From assembly GCA_020081605.1 (NCBI GenBank), contig JAHREC010000045.1, positions 496,001 to 560,000 of the forward strand: a stretch of 64,000 bases of DNA, given 5' to 3'. This document shows positions 11,901 through 23,868 of the stretch, piece by piece. The stretch comes from Albifimbria verrucaria (Eukaryota; Ascomycota; Sordariomycetes; Hypocreales; Stachybotryaceae). Positions within the stretch are counted from its first letter, which is position 1; the number at the start of each line of letters is the position of its first letter. Position numbers and translations under genes: made by a program. The notes beneath the pieces are model-generated. The model was given only the letters and a program-made list of their open reading frames with translations. It searched no databases and was not told the DNA's origin.

Positions 11901-14900
11901 AGGGGACATGGGCTGCTGGGGCGGAGGTACCTCCACTATCAGCATGCGGGTGCAATCCCTGCAATTGACGATACGGAGGGATTGAAAAATACTTATAGGG
12001 AAGGGGCCCCACTAAAGGTACTTTACGCGGTAAGCGTCCCTTCGCGGCATCCTAAGTACCCTGCACGCGCCATGCCATTGGCTTGAGCTGTGGCGCTGTG
12101 CCTTCCGGTTTTGAAATTCACGGTGTCCCACTCAGTTGTTCCAGCCAATTGTCCCACTTGGCTCTAGGGTAGTCGTGTGGCACAGCGCAGCGTAGCGCCT
12201 TAAGTAAGCACATCCCAATGTGTTGGCTGTGTGATGTGAAGGGCATATAAGGCAAACACTGCTCACGGCTCCAGAGGGAACACGTCGCTCACGGACGACG
12301 GCCAGCTCCTCCGATCGATGGCATGATCGTTTCCAAACAGCACGCTGCCATCCGAGTTGGTTGCAGTTTGTGCCATTTGAATTACACCTCGTACTTCGAC
12401 AACAACACCAACACCGGTCGAGCATCCGCTGCTTCACCATCACCACCACCGCCATCACCAACTTTCTGAATACGCCTGTAGCGGTAATCTCGAGTCCGAT
12501 CACGACAAGCCCTCTCCATCTTTGACGAATCGTTTCTTGTTGGCACTGGTCAAAATCAACTTACAGTCCGGCTAGCGCGTCCCCAACCTTGGCCTCTTCG
12601 CGTCGCTGCAACTACGCCTTCGTTCACGGTTGACCTAGCACATCGCCCCTTGTTGCAGTTTGGGAAGAAGCAGCAGTTCAAGATGGTGTCCATTTGGCAG
12701 CTCTTTGAATCAAGTAGTGACCCGACTCTCGGATACTGATGGTAGTGCTTCTAACAAGCGTGGCTCGAATCTCTACTTACAACAGGATTCATCGCAATCG
12801 AACAAACGGTGGCGGCAACTCTTCTCAATACCCTCGACAGCTCCAAGATCCTAACATTAGCTATGCGTACTGGAGTTCCTGACCTGTTCCTATCAGTTGC
12901 GTAACTCTCTTGAACTGCCAACACCCTTGCTGCGCTGATGACCTGCCTTCATGGTTTGGCACTGCGCGGCAAGCTATCCAACATCGCGAACATCACTTGA
13001 AATCTAAAGAAAACAATGATTGGAATCGTGTTTCTGATGGCATTTTCCTCCTTGGATTCTGTTTGGTGACTCGGACCAGGTACACTTGCACAAAAGCCAC
13101 GCTTTGGCTACACTGGCAGTGGCTTCTGCCCGCTCCCACCAGCTTTGTTGGCGTTGCTAGCCCAAGTGTCCTCGTTTTTGTCCTCATAAACAGCTCTTAA
13201 TGTAGAGGGATGGCTTTGGAAAACTCAATGTCAACTCCATCCCTTCCGTCGGCGCGTTGCCTTTCTAACCACTAGAACATGATCTAACCCGCGTCCCAGT
13301 CGACACGCTCAACTCCCCGCGTTCCTCATCCTCAACCTTAGACTCCGACAAAACGAATACTGATCTATTTCTCTCACTCGGTCGCCCAAATCAAAATCAA
13401 AGGCGGGCGGGGGCTTCGATTCAAGCGAAAACCCTTCACGAACGGCGAGAACTCCCTAAAGAAACGAAAATAGGGAGCCCAGCACACTAGTGCCGGTAAA
13501 CCTAGACCTCTTACCGACGCGATAACCGAAACACGAGTCGAAACCAAGAATAAAATGGTTAAATACATCCCAAAACCTCAGATTGCTACGGCCTTAGTCC
13601 CAATAGCAAGAAGGGAGATGATGGAGTTGTCTTTCAGGTTTGCCAAACGGCGACAGGCTCACAAGAGCAGCCTGTGACACAGATTCATCGTCATAACTCC
13701 GCGATCATATTCAGCTCTTGCTTGGGCTGCATAGTTGGCGCCTATCAACAGCGTAGATGCTTGTCTTCTCGCACTCACCCCTATTCCTCGCCGCTGATCA
13801 GCAACCAGGCCTCGATCATGGCTTCCGACTGCTTCCAACGTCCGGCCGAGCATCTGCATAATCCATCCATCCTTGACTTGCGGGACTTTCCATCTACCGA
13901 CCGATTGGCCAGGCCCACGGGGCCATGATTCCTCGGGAAAACACCCCTTCGATCGAGCGCAACTCTTCGAACCGCCAATCTATCCTGCGCCATGCCGTCC
14001 AAGCTGTCACAAAAAGCATTTTACATGCATGCGGGCCTCTGGGAAATGATACATGCGTGGCGAAACGCCTGATGCAACCTTGAACCGCCATAAGTTACGT
14101 AGATGGCTTCGTAATCTCCCTGAGGGTAAAGTACGTGCTGAGAAAACCAACCAGGAGTGGTTGAGAAAACTCCGCCGAGGGATCAATGCCACTCCATGCC
14201 TGGCAGCGTTCAAACAAGGAACAACGACTATCAACTGACTGGAAAGAAGCAAAATAATGTTGACTGCAAGCCCCGCCCGATCACCGCTCCAATCCTCCTC
14301 CGTACTATGGACACATACCAAACACGCAGGGCTTGCTGCCGCCGCTACCTTGTCAGGCCCCCAAGATGCCGAGCCATGTTCCAGCAGGCCCTCACCCACA
14401 CCTCCGTTACTTTGGCTGCAACATTCAGCCGACCACTTGCAACGTGTCTTGGGAAAATTGCTTCTTCCTCTGCAATTTTGTCCTTGTGTTCTGTAACAAA
14501 TTTCTCGTGACTGTAGATCAGGAGGTCAGCCGCTGCGCTCTGCCGCGGTACTTTTTACGAGAAACAGCATCTGTAAACTGCTTCAAACGTAGCTGTGCTA
14601 GTTCTCACAGAACGAGAGACCCATTGGCCACATCCCCACTGTCTTCGAGACATGGATTATATCTAGATCCCCGTGGCATCCGCACTCAGGGGCTGAATTC
14701 TCCTTCTGTGGGGCTACAGCTCGGCGACTGGCTCTCAATCACTGGCTGTGCAATTCAGGCGCGTGGTTTCCGTGTCAGGCTTGCTCAGTATTCGAGCGCT
14801 GTTGGGTAGGTGGCGTGCGTCAGAGGCTGTCGGGGACATATAGCATCTACGAGCTTCTCATGCAATGCCACCCACACTCAAGCATCACCGATCAGATCAG

Positions 14901-16699
14901 CAGTCACTGTCGCGACTGGCTTTGATCCTTGAGCGAGACAACGGCTCAAGAGTGATAGGAGACTATGAAGTATATTCGGTTGCTTGGAGCTAACAGCCCG
15001 TAGTCTGGATTCCATACCTGGTCACTACCTGCGAACCGCCCAGGGGCGGCAGAGCCCGATTTCCAGCCACGCAAATGCACGAGTACTTACCCGCTCCATC
15101 ATCCAACGCGTGCTGAGTGGATGAATCAACAACAAAATGAAACATGTCGTGCATGTAGTGCAGGATGCTACTTGCTTTCACATGTGTATTCACTATATTT
15201 TCTTATTCTGCCTGCTTCGCTCGTTCAGCGTGCTTATGGTGGCAGCAGGGGCTGCAGTTTGTTTACGTGTACATGCTGCCGACGCAGTCTCCGCGATTGG
15301 ATTGACATTGATCTAGTTCAATGGAGATAACAAAACCCGTCTCGTCATACAACGCGTCTGCAAGTGCATACACAGTACACCAGAGCTGTTACATTGGTAC
15401 AGGACCGTTCCGGCATATTCGAGGGACAACGGTAACAGCCTGATGCTTCGCTATGGAGACTGCTGATTGTTGACTCAGCTCCACCATGGCTGTCCCAGAC
15501 CAGCTCGTCAATGTATCTTATGAGAACATTGGAGATGGGATCGGACGGTAGTCACCGGGCTCCATCTCCCTTCCTATCCTTCGATCAGAAACACAAGTCC
15601 GTACTGGATGAAGCCTTACTGTTCGCAAGCCACTATCATGTTTCTTTTGCATATTTTCTTCTTGTTCTTGCGGGAAGAAGGCGAGGCTACTGCCGCCAAG
15701 CCCTCTTTCGGATGTCCCGACTCTTCACTGACCATCCAGATCCTACACCCCTCCCACCCACCCCCTATTTTTTCCTCCGCTCTCTATCTGAGCCGCCACC
15801 CGTTCCCCATCCCTCAGTCTAGTGTCGTCTCAGTGGTACCCAGTCACCAGAGATAACCCTCGAAGGTGTGTCACCCTCTCGCACAGAAGCTCTTCAAGAT
15901 GGGAGGTCAAAGTCCTCGACATTATCTACCAACTCCTTCATCTGGCTACGACTGAGATGCTACACTGCGGCGGTATACATCTCTACACTCCGGAATACCA
16001 GCCCGCGTTCGCTTGCACATGGTCTTACCGTCTATTCAATGAGCCTGTTCCAGGTCTGGGAATGTTCCCTAGTTGTCCGGCCTCGACTTACTGGGGCCTA
16101 TAGGAAGTCGATCTTGCCGCGTGCGACTCACAATAGGGCGTGCATGTAATTTCAGTTCTAGCCCCTTCCGTCACGAATTTTGATGCTTGTCCCGCGGATG
16201 CCTTCCGGCAGCCCTGGTCGCGTTCGCTGCACGGAGCCCGTTGTTGCGGCCAGTCATGCTCAGTACCAAGCTGATGTACTTGCTGCTAACAGATCAAGCA
16301 CCCCGGCGGGCCAAAGACGCATGACTAACGTTCTTGATAACAGCCTATACATTCAGACGGGCCAAGATGTAAACATTATGTGGGGAAAGAATACGCGTGA
16401 GAGGCTCGATGGAACACACCTGATCGTCTCCATACATCCCGCCCCTCTGGCACTGCAGACGTCGTTTCTTTTCCATCATGGATACTTCTCCCGCTGCAAG
16501 CGCTCAGGCTCATGCCATGCCATCCTCATTATTTTCTTTTGCGAAACAATCAGCTGGTTTCCTCACGTCACGGATCGTAGCCGCCGAGTTGTCTCTGCCG
16601 TTCTCCCAATGTTGGACTCCCGTGGCGCGCCCTCCAACCCCTCCAGCCGCGCTAGCACCAGAAGGCGTCTGGTCCTGGGGCATGGGAGACGTTGAGCAG
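8936..16699. other. Long gene-poor region, GC-richer by eye after about 9.6 kb
   Basis: About 7.8 kb with no open frame that looks like protein. The frames present have skewed composition, overlap on both strands and match no domain I know. From about 12.2 kb onward the + strand looks like promoter and leader: a CATATAAGG box near 12243, then pyrimidine-rich and CACC-rich stretches. The last gene to the right is the small Clr5 protein at 16869. The block may be an extended regulatory region or a long spliced leader. No transposon ends, terminal repeats or tRNAs were seen. Confidence 0.4.
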
Positions 16700-16868
16700 C
16701 CGATATAACTACCTCCAGCTTCCTGTCAACCTCCAAACTATTCGACAACCTTTTCACTCCTCAACCTGACTTCACCGTATCATACCTTCAGCACCGCAAC
16801 TACCCATAACCTGGTAAGGCACTATCTTCCCCTTTCCTAACCTCGCTAATCCATGGACAGTACATCAG
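16700..16868 (+). promoter_or_regulatory. 5' leader with an intron upstream of the Clr5 gene
   Basis: Pyrimidine-rich leader running into the Clr5 start codon. A well-formed 47-bp intron lies at 16814-16860 (donor GTAAGG, branch CTAAC, acceptor CAG), only eight bases before the ATG at 16869. An intron this close to the start supports a transcribed leader rather than random sequence. Confidence 0.5.
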
Positions 16869-17181
16869 ATGCCGCCACCGATTCCTCGACCTGTCCGACA
16901 CACTTTTTACGAATGGGAGAGATACCGAGCGCAGATTGAGATGCTATACCAACAATACCCGCTGCCTGTTGTCATGAAAATGATGAGAGATCAGCATCGA
17001 TTCGATGCCACGTACGTTTTCCACCACGTCACCCACGATCCATACGCGTGCTAACTCGGGCAGTGACTACATGTACAAATGCCGGCTTCGAAATTGGGGA
17101 GTTAGGAAGATTCGAAGAAGAAGAAGCCGGCCGACCAGACCATACCCACATACCATGCCAGGGAGACGGAATAGGTTTTAG
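16869..17181 (+). CDS. Small Clr5-domain protein, 86 aa
   Basis: Exons 16869-17011 and 17064-17181; the intron has donor GTACGT, branch CTAAC and acceptor CAG. The spliced length is 261 nt. The product is almost entirely a Clr5 domain: an aromatic/basic start (FYEWERYRAQIEMLY), a helix with VVMKMMRDQHRFDAT, and the closing motif YKCRLRNWGVRK, followed by a short Arg-rich tail (KIRRRRSRPTRP). Clr5 domains occur at the N termini of fungal nuclear and chromatin-linked proteins and are thought to be DNA-binding-like. Here nothing follows the domain, so it may be a stand-alone binding module or one exon of a larger gene whose rest I cannot see. It sits at the end of a gene-poor block. Confidence 0.6.
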
Positions 17182-18696
17182 GTGTAGGAGGGGTATGGGA
17201 CTTCCATTTGAGCGTGCAACAAAGCGACTTGATGGACGATACAGAGGCTGGTTTTGCGTGGCTCGAAACCAACTTTATATATTAATATTATCTTGATTTC
17301 CTTGTCCATGCCGAGCCGATGTCGGTCTTGTCCAACACGAACTGCATCAACAGCTTGATAGGGGTCCTGGGTGCTATGGGATGCCACCAGCTTGGTCTTG
17401 GCCTAGAACAGGCATCCCTGTTGCCATGGAATCTCCTTCGTCATACAGGTCTGCGTTATGATGTCCAGTGTATACGCCTTCCATTTTGTTTTCCTTCTCG
17501 TGGGCATGACTGGCGGTTGGTAACTCTGAGCAGCTAACAATGGACTATACGAAGATTGCTAGGAAAGATGTGAAGTTACCTAGGCCTGAATCCACACAAT
17601 CTACAGAAACTGGTTGTTCAGGGCGCCCGAAATGTCTCTGCATTCATTCTCTCATAATTCCAGTGACTAGAAATCGCTGCTACTTCTCCTCCGGTACAAT
17701 GACTAAGCAAAGCGAAAGAACAAGCGAAGAGCACGCAGTGCTCCAGCGGAAGTAGGAAAGATTCCTAGAGTAGGTCCCGTTCTGCTTCTTTAATAGGGGC
17801 ACAAATATGTTTGGGATTATCTATGCCACCGGTGGCAGGCCAGTGGTCCTATCGCGTAGGGTCATCTTATTGACCAGAGGTCAATGTGTCTTTTGACGAT
17901 GTGCTCGTAACATCTTTGATCTGCTGTCTGGCTCGAGCCGTAGGCCCTGTGACGGTGTTCTGACCCGGCTGCCTCAAGCCTTGATGATGTTGAAGAAGTT
18001 GCTGAGCCAGACCTTTAGAACCCTAATTCCAAGGCTACCTCAAGCTCTGACAATCGTGATATCGAGCGTAGCGAGGCCGGCTCGATGCAATCGCCGCCGG
18101 AGGCATTTACTACAGCCCTGTAACGCTTGCATTTTGCATACCCTAGAGCCTACTCGGCTTTCCACTTTACTTATCCCGTCGGCAAGGGCTCACATTCCCG
18201 TATCGACTAGTACACTTCATGAATAGATTATGGTAGCGCCCGGCAACCCTGTCCGTTATATCGGCCTTTTGATCGGGAATTTCGTGTAACATTATTTGTG
18301 GAGTTATGCAAGGGCCCGAGAGTCACATCCCATTCTGGACGCATCTCTCCACAAAGACAGGACGGCCCCTGATAGCGGAATTCCGAGAGCTGAAGATGCG
18401 GAAATTTCACGACAGATGCTCTGGGGAAATGCGGCTGGTGGGCCTGAATCATACAGCACGCATCAAGCTGAACAGAAATAGAGATCCACTCTGGAGAGGC
18501 TTTTGCAGCAACAGCGGGCCGCTGCGACCGAGCTGAAAGAAGGACCGTAGTAGAAAGCTACTCGGGTTTGTTGTTTGGTTTGGCCCACGCAGTCAATGTC
18601 AAGGTTATTGTCGCTGTTTAGTTTGGTAAGAGACGAGGTCGATCAGATAGCTTCACAACCAGCCAACCACAAGCAATACCGATTCGTGTGGTCAAC
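17182..18696. other. Intergenic region before the asparagine synthetase-like gene
   Basis: 1.5 kb with only short frames. A 14-bp perfect palindrome (TGCCACC/GGTGGCA) lies at 17824-17837. Frames at 17.9-18.2 kb give Asp/Glu/Ser-rich peptides broken by stops that I could not assign. The right end should hold the promoter of the gene at 18697. Confidence 0.4.
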
Positions 18697-21008
18697 ATGT
18701 GTGGTATCATTGCAAGCTTCACATATCAATCTGCCCAAGGCATTACGAAATCACTTGATCCCTTGGTCATAATGGCCATCGTACTGATGACCATACCGGA
18801 GAACAACAAAAGGACACCGTCAATGGCTCACGCGAAAGTCATGCACATGAAGATTCCTACAGCCAATTGAAGGAAGCCATTGAATCGATAAAACATCGTG
18901 GGCCTGACGGATCTGGAGTCTGGTTGAGTTCTGACGCAAAAGTTGGTCTCGCACATTGTCGTCTCTCCATCATTGATCCTTCTCCAAGTGGCGCCCAACC
19001 ATTGCACAGCGATGATGGTCTGATTCATGCTGTGGTTAATGGTGAGATCTACGATCATGACCGATTGCGCGATGTCTGTTCCACGCAACATGGTTATACT
19101 TTTTCCAGCCAGAGCGACAGTGAGCTTGTCATTGCTCTTTACAAAGTATATGGGGCACCCCAATTCCTGGAACATTTGCGTGGAGAATTTGCATTCGTTT
19201 TGCATGATGAGAGGCCAGACTCAAAGCGAGTTATTGGTGCTCGAGATAGATTTGGAATAAAGCCTCTATTTTGGACGGACCTAAACGGCAGGGCTGTCTT
19301 CGCATCTGAGGCCAAGGCATTCCTACCACTGGGATGGGCCCCAGAATGGGATGTTGATGCGATCGCAGGGATGGATTGGATGATTAATGACAGAACCGTT
19401 TTCAAGAACGTGAGGAAAGTCCTGCCGGGCCATTGGTTTGAGCTCACAGAAGAACGAGGCTTGGAAATGCATCAATACTGGGATGCCGAGTACCCCGACA
19501 AGGTATGTATTCTTTATCCTTGTACAGCGCACGGGATGCTAATGATTAGACTATTCCGGAACCTCGATCTATTGATGAGATGGTCCTAGGGGTTCGACAA
19601 CAACTTCTAGAGGCAGTCAGGCTCCGACTCCGCGCGGATGTGCCTGTAGGGATCTATCTTTCCGGCGGTATTGACTCTTCAGCTATAGCAGGCATGGTGA
19701 CTGAGTTGGTGCGAAAAGAAAAAGTAAAGGTCGGATCCGAGCAAGATGCCAGGGTTGCCTGCTTTACCATCCGATTTCCAAATGAATCAGGATATAATGA
19801 ATCCGGTAAGGGCATACCGAGCCCGAACATGATCTGCTTTACTGACATTTACTTAGACGTGGCTGATCGTACAGCCGAGTGGCTCAACGTCCAAATCATC
19901 AAGCTGGACATCACCGAGCAAAGACTTGCAGATGATTTTGCAGATTGCGTTTATCATTCTGAGCACCATCACTTTGATTTAAATTCGGTCGCAAAATTTG
20001 GCCTCTCCACCTTGCCCTCCAAACTCGGCGTCAAGGCAATCTTAACCGGCGAGGGTTCTGACGAGCATTTTTCAGGATACTTGTATTACCTACCGGAATA
20101 TCTTCGTGAAGCGGACGCAAGTTTACCTGATTCAGAACTGACCAAAGACAGCGCCTTGCGCGAAGAGTTGCAAAAGAAGGCTTCCTTTGAGATGGGTTCT
20201 ATCTGGAAAAGTCAAGGGTGGAAAGAGTACGAAGGTATCCCTGAGTCAATCTCGATGCTCTTCAAGATTTACGAGGAAACAGGATGCCGAATACGCTCTT
20301 AACTGCCTGTCCTCCTGATGCGCTATTCCCGGAGGAGATTCGTCGCAAGTATGAGGGTAGTCGAGATATGCGTGAAACCATGTTGGCCAGCTACACACCG
20401 GAGGTGCGAGAAAAATGAGAGAGAAATGGCACCCAGCCAATACCGCCATGTATATTGGAAACAAAAGTTCATTTCCAAACGTTCTTCTATCATGTCTCGG
20501 CGATCGTACGGAGATGGCCCACAGCATTGAGGCTAGGACACCATTCCTTGATCATCACCTTACCAACTACGTCAATACGTTGCCACCCAGCACCAAACTA
20601 AAGTTCACGCCTCCAAACGAAGGTAACCAGCAGCAAGGAACCAACTTCTGGTTAGAATCTCGTTCAGCCCTGCAGTCTTTTACGGACAAGTGGATACTTC
20701 GGGAAGCTGTGCGTCCTTATATCACGGATGAGCTTTACAATCGCAGAAAATTTCCATTTCTTGCCCCGGCTCGATGGCCAAAAGATGGGCCGCTTCACAA
20801 AATGTTCAAGGAGCTCCTAACGCCTGAGGCCGTTGAGAATCTCGGATTTATCGATTCTGGGTTGGTAGCTAAAGCACTGGAAGATAGCTTTGGCGATAAA
20901 GCCAATCCTATGTCGTTTCGCACTCTTTGCTACGTTGGAAGTTGGGTGGTACTCGCAAGAAAATTCGGGATCAAGAAGGCTTGCGTGGAGACATCCAACG
21001 GCGTATGA
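18697..21008 (+). CDS. Asparagine synthetase-like glutamine amidotransferase of the PKS locus
   Basis: Class II amidotransferase plus synthetase, about 738 residues, ATP-dependently transferring glutamine nitrogen to a carboxylate. Exons 18697-19502, 19550-19805 and 19857-21008. The ATG at 18697 is chosen because it gives Met-Cys-Gly-Ile-Ile, placing the N-terminal nucleophile Cys2. Further glutaminase motifs are HRGPDGSG, NGEIYD and GARDRFGIKPL. The PP-loop SGGIDSS begins near residue 307, and GEGSDE and SIEARTPFLDHH follow. An unusual hydrophilic insert of about 35 residues lies between the first strand and HRGPDG. Frame breaks are at the CCC run 18760-18762, the AAA run 20277-20279 and the A5 run 20411-20415, each one base short. 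It is longer than primary-metabolism enzymes and sits next to a PKS locus, so I infer amidation of the polyketide acid or of its starter. Ordinary asparagine synthesis remains the alternative. Confidence 0.85.
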
Positions 21009-21396
21009 TGATAAGAGTATTTACTTGCGAAAGATGGAAACACGGGCTGCTCATATGTTATAATCTGTATTTTAAACCAGGATGTTCTCCTGCATGCAGT
21101 TTCACACATGGAATTCGTTATCCGGAATACCTAGTGGCCCAACTATCCATGAAATGAACTTAGGCCTGGTGGGCTCAATAACCCGGCGACACGATACCGC
21201 ACTGAAGGAAACTGCGTGTCTTCTTAATCAACACGGGCTTTTACCACCAATAACTGCTATAAACCTGAAGTCGAGCAATAATAAAATGAGCTGGGATTGA
21301 TGCGATATGTAAATGCAAGTAGTGCTATGAATAAACAAGAATCGAAAAATAATGCCAAACTTCCGAGCCTTTAGAAAGAATAATCTATGAACAATA
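21009..21396. other. Convergent intergenic region
   Basis: 388 bases between the 3' ends of the synthetase-like gene and the regulator. AT-rich; nothing else seen. Confidence 0.4.
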
Positions 21397-22750
21397 TCAT
21401 GAGTTATAATTAAGCAAACCTAAAATCGCTGCCCGGTGACGCCGAAAACATACTGCTGGAGACTTGTGATCTATTTGTACACTTCCATTCCACAACAATT
21501 CTACAAAACGGGATGGTAAAGACGACCTCAAGTCTTGGTCGAGCAACTCCTGCTCTACTGAAGGTGAATTCCTAAAACCGAGTTCGGGAGGTATGCCGAG
21601 TAATTGCTCCACTCGCTCAAGCCGTCGACCACCAATCTCTAGTATGCTAAGAAATGACTCGATTGCATGACTGTATGGGTCCGTTGGGAGGTTGTATAGA
21701 TCGCCCAACTTTAGATCATGTGGAATTGGATATGTAAGATAAAACGAGTCTTCCTGTGTTCCGGGATTAAATGTTGCTTCAACTGTTTGTGAAACGCCAA
21801 AGTTCAGAATACCGATATTGCGTGACGTTGGCAATGGCGAGCCCAAAAGGCTATGGAGCATATGCTCCGAGAGGGAAACCATAAGTTCCATACTCAGGAC
21901 GTAGCATTGGGCCGCCATGAGCGCTTGCTTGGTGCGTAAATAGGCATCAAACGCCGATTGGGCCATATTTGTTGTGCTTACAGAGGCCATGGCATCGAGT
22001 GCTAGTACTCGCACCAAGCCATCCAAAGCGCTGAAGATTTCTCCTATTGGATCTAGGTTTAACCAGTTAGCTATGGTTATCGATAAACAGTACCGGCATA
22101 TTTAAAAGTGTTTAGACATACAGTTCTGGGCATTTTTCTGGGCAGAAGTGTTGTTTGCCTTTGGAAGACAGCTTCCAGGGCTTGAGTAGCCTTGGCCAGT
22201 TCTTCTGACAGGTCGGATATTTCGTCTACAGGCTTGACAGGGCCTCCAGCAATGTCCGAATCGCTCGAGAGTGACTTGTAAGGACTCATCGATATATCAG
22301 AGGTATCAAGACTCTGAGAGGATGGTCGCGAATCATAATTCCCTAGTGGGCTGGTATCTTGGGACCCCAAGACAACGGAACACTTGGCTGACACTCATCA
22401 AGATGAGCCAAGTCAAGGCTAAACGTATTCCCAGGCTCGCACAGTGTGGTAGGCCTGGTTGTCATGGGTTGATCGCACCGATCATACAGTGTATCGTTGT
22501 GCTTCTCCTTGATTTGCTTGCTGGATCTCACACTGTAAACACATTCGGCTCCGGTTCTCTGACAACGCATGCATTGGGCCAATGAATTCTTGTTGCCCAC
22601 ACACCGGAGCTTCTGTTGGTGGCATCGGTCACAAGACTTGCGAAAGGTTCGGCCATTGGCGTGCCGAGGTCGAGGCGAGCCCGATGGTGCAGTCCGAGCC
22701 ACAACAACGTCGTTCGGCGGCCGGCCCCGACGCAGTCTAGTATCAGCCAT
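21397..22750 (-). CDS. AflR-like Zn2Cys6 transcription factor
   Basis: Exons 22750-22122 and 22070-21397 (minus strand), intron 51 bp (GTATGT..ATAG), about 434 residues. After a basic N terminus comes a complete zinc cluster, CDRCHQQKLRC then CMRC and C, spacing CX2CX6CX9CX2CX6C. The C-terminal half, with DPIGEIFSALDGLVRVLALD, resembles the AflR-type regulatory region common in pathway-specific regulators. The frame breaks twice, at the GGG run 22361-22363 and the T5 run 22133-22137 (+ strand), each one base short; corrected length is a codon multiple. The start is the first in-frame ATG; an upstream GTG frame is ignored. Its position between the synthetase-like and hydrolase genes suggests it is the local activator of the PKS locus. 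Confidence 0.85.
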
Positions 22751-23154
22751 CCGGCGGGATAGAACCACTGGGGCTCATGCTCATCATGCAATGAGAGCGT
22801 CTTGTGCAATGAAGGTTACAGTCAAAGACTGCGGTACGGTACTACAACCTGCAACCACTTCGATAGGTATTCGCCGATATGACGTATATGTACTAAATGA
22901 AGATATGTTCACGATACCCTTCATCAATATTTCCGCGCGGACAATCGCGGGCCGCTCCCCTCCCGACCCACTACTTGTCTCAATCCGTGGATGCCCACTC
23001 CCGGACCGGAGTATGACCCATCCATGCCTGACAGAAAGGTAAGGTGGCTTGTCCTCTCGTGAACTCGGCGTTTCTATATCTGGACTAAGAAGCCGTTGAG
23101 ACAATACTTGTATAGGCAATTCATCCCCATCCGCAAGCCACGTTTTCTGGGATC
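22751..23154. promoter_or_regulatory. Promoter region of the AflR-like regulator
   Basis: 404 bases between the hydrolase stop codon and the regulator start, both on the minus strand. No element could be assigned with confidence. Confidence 0.4.
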
Positions 23155-23868
23155 TCAACTTGGCATGACGATCGCAGATGCCTGCGACAGTCTCAAAATA
23201 TGCCTTACCACTTCCGTGACCTCCTCTTTCTTCGCTGGCAAATGATGGCCCGCCTCGGTTTGGACGATCGTGGCAAACTTGGGCCGATAATGATTTCTGA
23301 CCAATTTTCGGGATCGCCCGAGGCAGAAGTCACGGTTACCGTGTATGTGGAGCGTCGGAATGTCAACGTATGCTTTTGTCGAGCCCAGCTCTTGAGCCCT
23401 GGCATTCAGCCATGTGGAGACCTCGTTCGGGAAGAAACAGCAGCTCAAAACAGCAAACTGCAATTTCGGTAGCCAGGGCCCCAGGCTTCGCTGCTGCTGC
23501 TGCCAGAGTGTGATCAACAGCGCAAGTGCACCTTCGGAAAAGCCAATGGCACCGACAATTTCGGAGCCAGTGCCCGCTCTGCTCTTTTTCCAGTCGTCCA
23601 CCGTCTGCTGGACAGACGCGTGGATGAGGTCCATGCTATCCTCGATGCTCGTGCTGGTACCCGCGAACCAACAGTAGTATGGTTCATGTCCGTCGAACAT
23701 GGGGAGAACACCAGGTCCGGCGACACCCTCAATTGGTCCATCCAAGAAGATGAACTCAAACTCATCTCTCAGTTGGTAACAAATTCTTGCCATCTGAATG
23801 CTGAAGATGCTTCCCTTGGCGCCCGTGCTATGGTAGCAAAGCAGGGCTTTGGAAGGTCTAATCGACAT
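23155..23868 (-). CDS. LovG-like FSH-family serine hydrolase (product-release thioesterase candidate)
   Basis: An intact single-exon frame of 237 residues. The catalytic triad is visible: nucleophile Ser111 in GAIGFSEGA, Asp180 in HIHGNRDFCL, and His208/209 in EAGHHLP. Near the N terminus LLCYHSTGAKGSIF is the usual first strand and oxyanion region, and FLDGP follows. The FSH1 family includes LovG, which releases dihydromonacolin L from LovB, and many stand-alone hydrolases in fungal PKS loci. Since the PKS here has no TE or reductase domain, this gene is the obvious candidate for hydrolysing the thioester to a free acid. Family assignment is firm; the role is inferred from context. Confidence 0.88.
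   Translation of the reverse strand: MSIRPSKALLCYHSTGAKGSIFSIQMARICYQLRDEFEFIFLDGPIEGVAGPGVLPMFDGHEPYYCWFAGTSTSIEDSMDLIHASVQQTVDDWKKSRAGTGSEIVGAIGFSEGALALLITLWQQQQRSLGPWLPKLQFAVLSCCFFPNEVSTWLNARAQELGSTKAYVDIPTLHIHGNRDFCLGRSRKLVRNHYRPKFATIVQTEAGHHLPAKKEEVTEVVRHILRLSQASAIVMPS

Noticed and set aside
9626..16700. Several frames of 100-190 codons on both strands
   Set aside because: They overlap on opposite strands, have skewed Arg/Ser/Pro composition typical of GC-rich non-coding DNA, and show no motif or splice structure.
17870..18230. Possible retrotransposon polyprotein relic (acidic, Ser-rich frames)
   Set aside because: No reverse transcriptase, integrase or repeat-end signature could be found, and the frames are short and broken.
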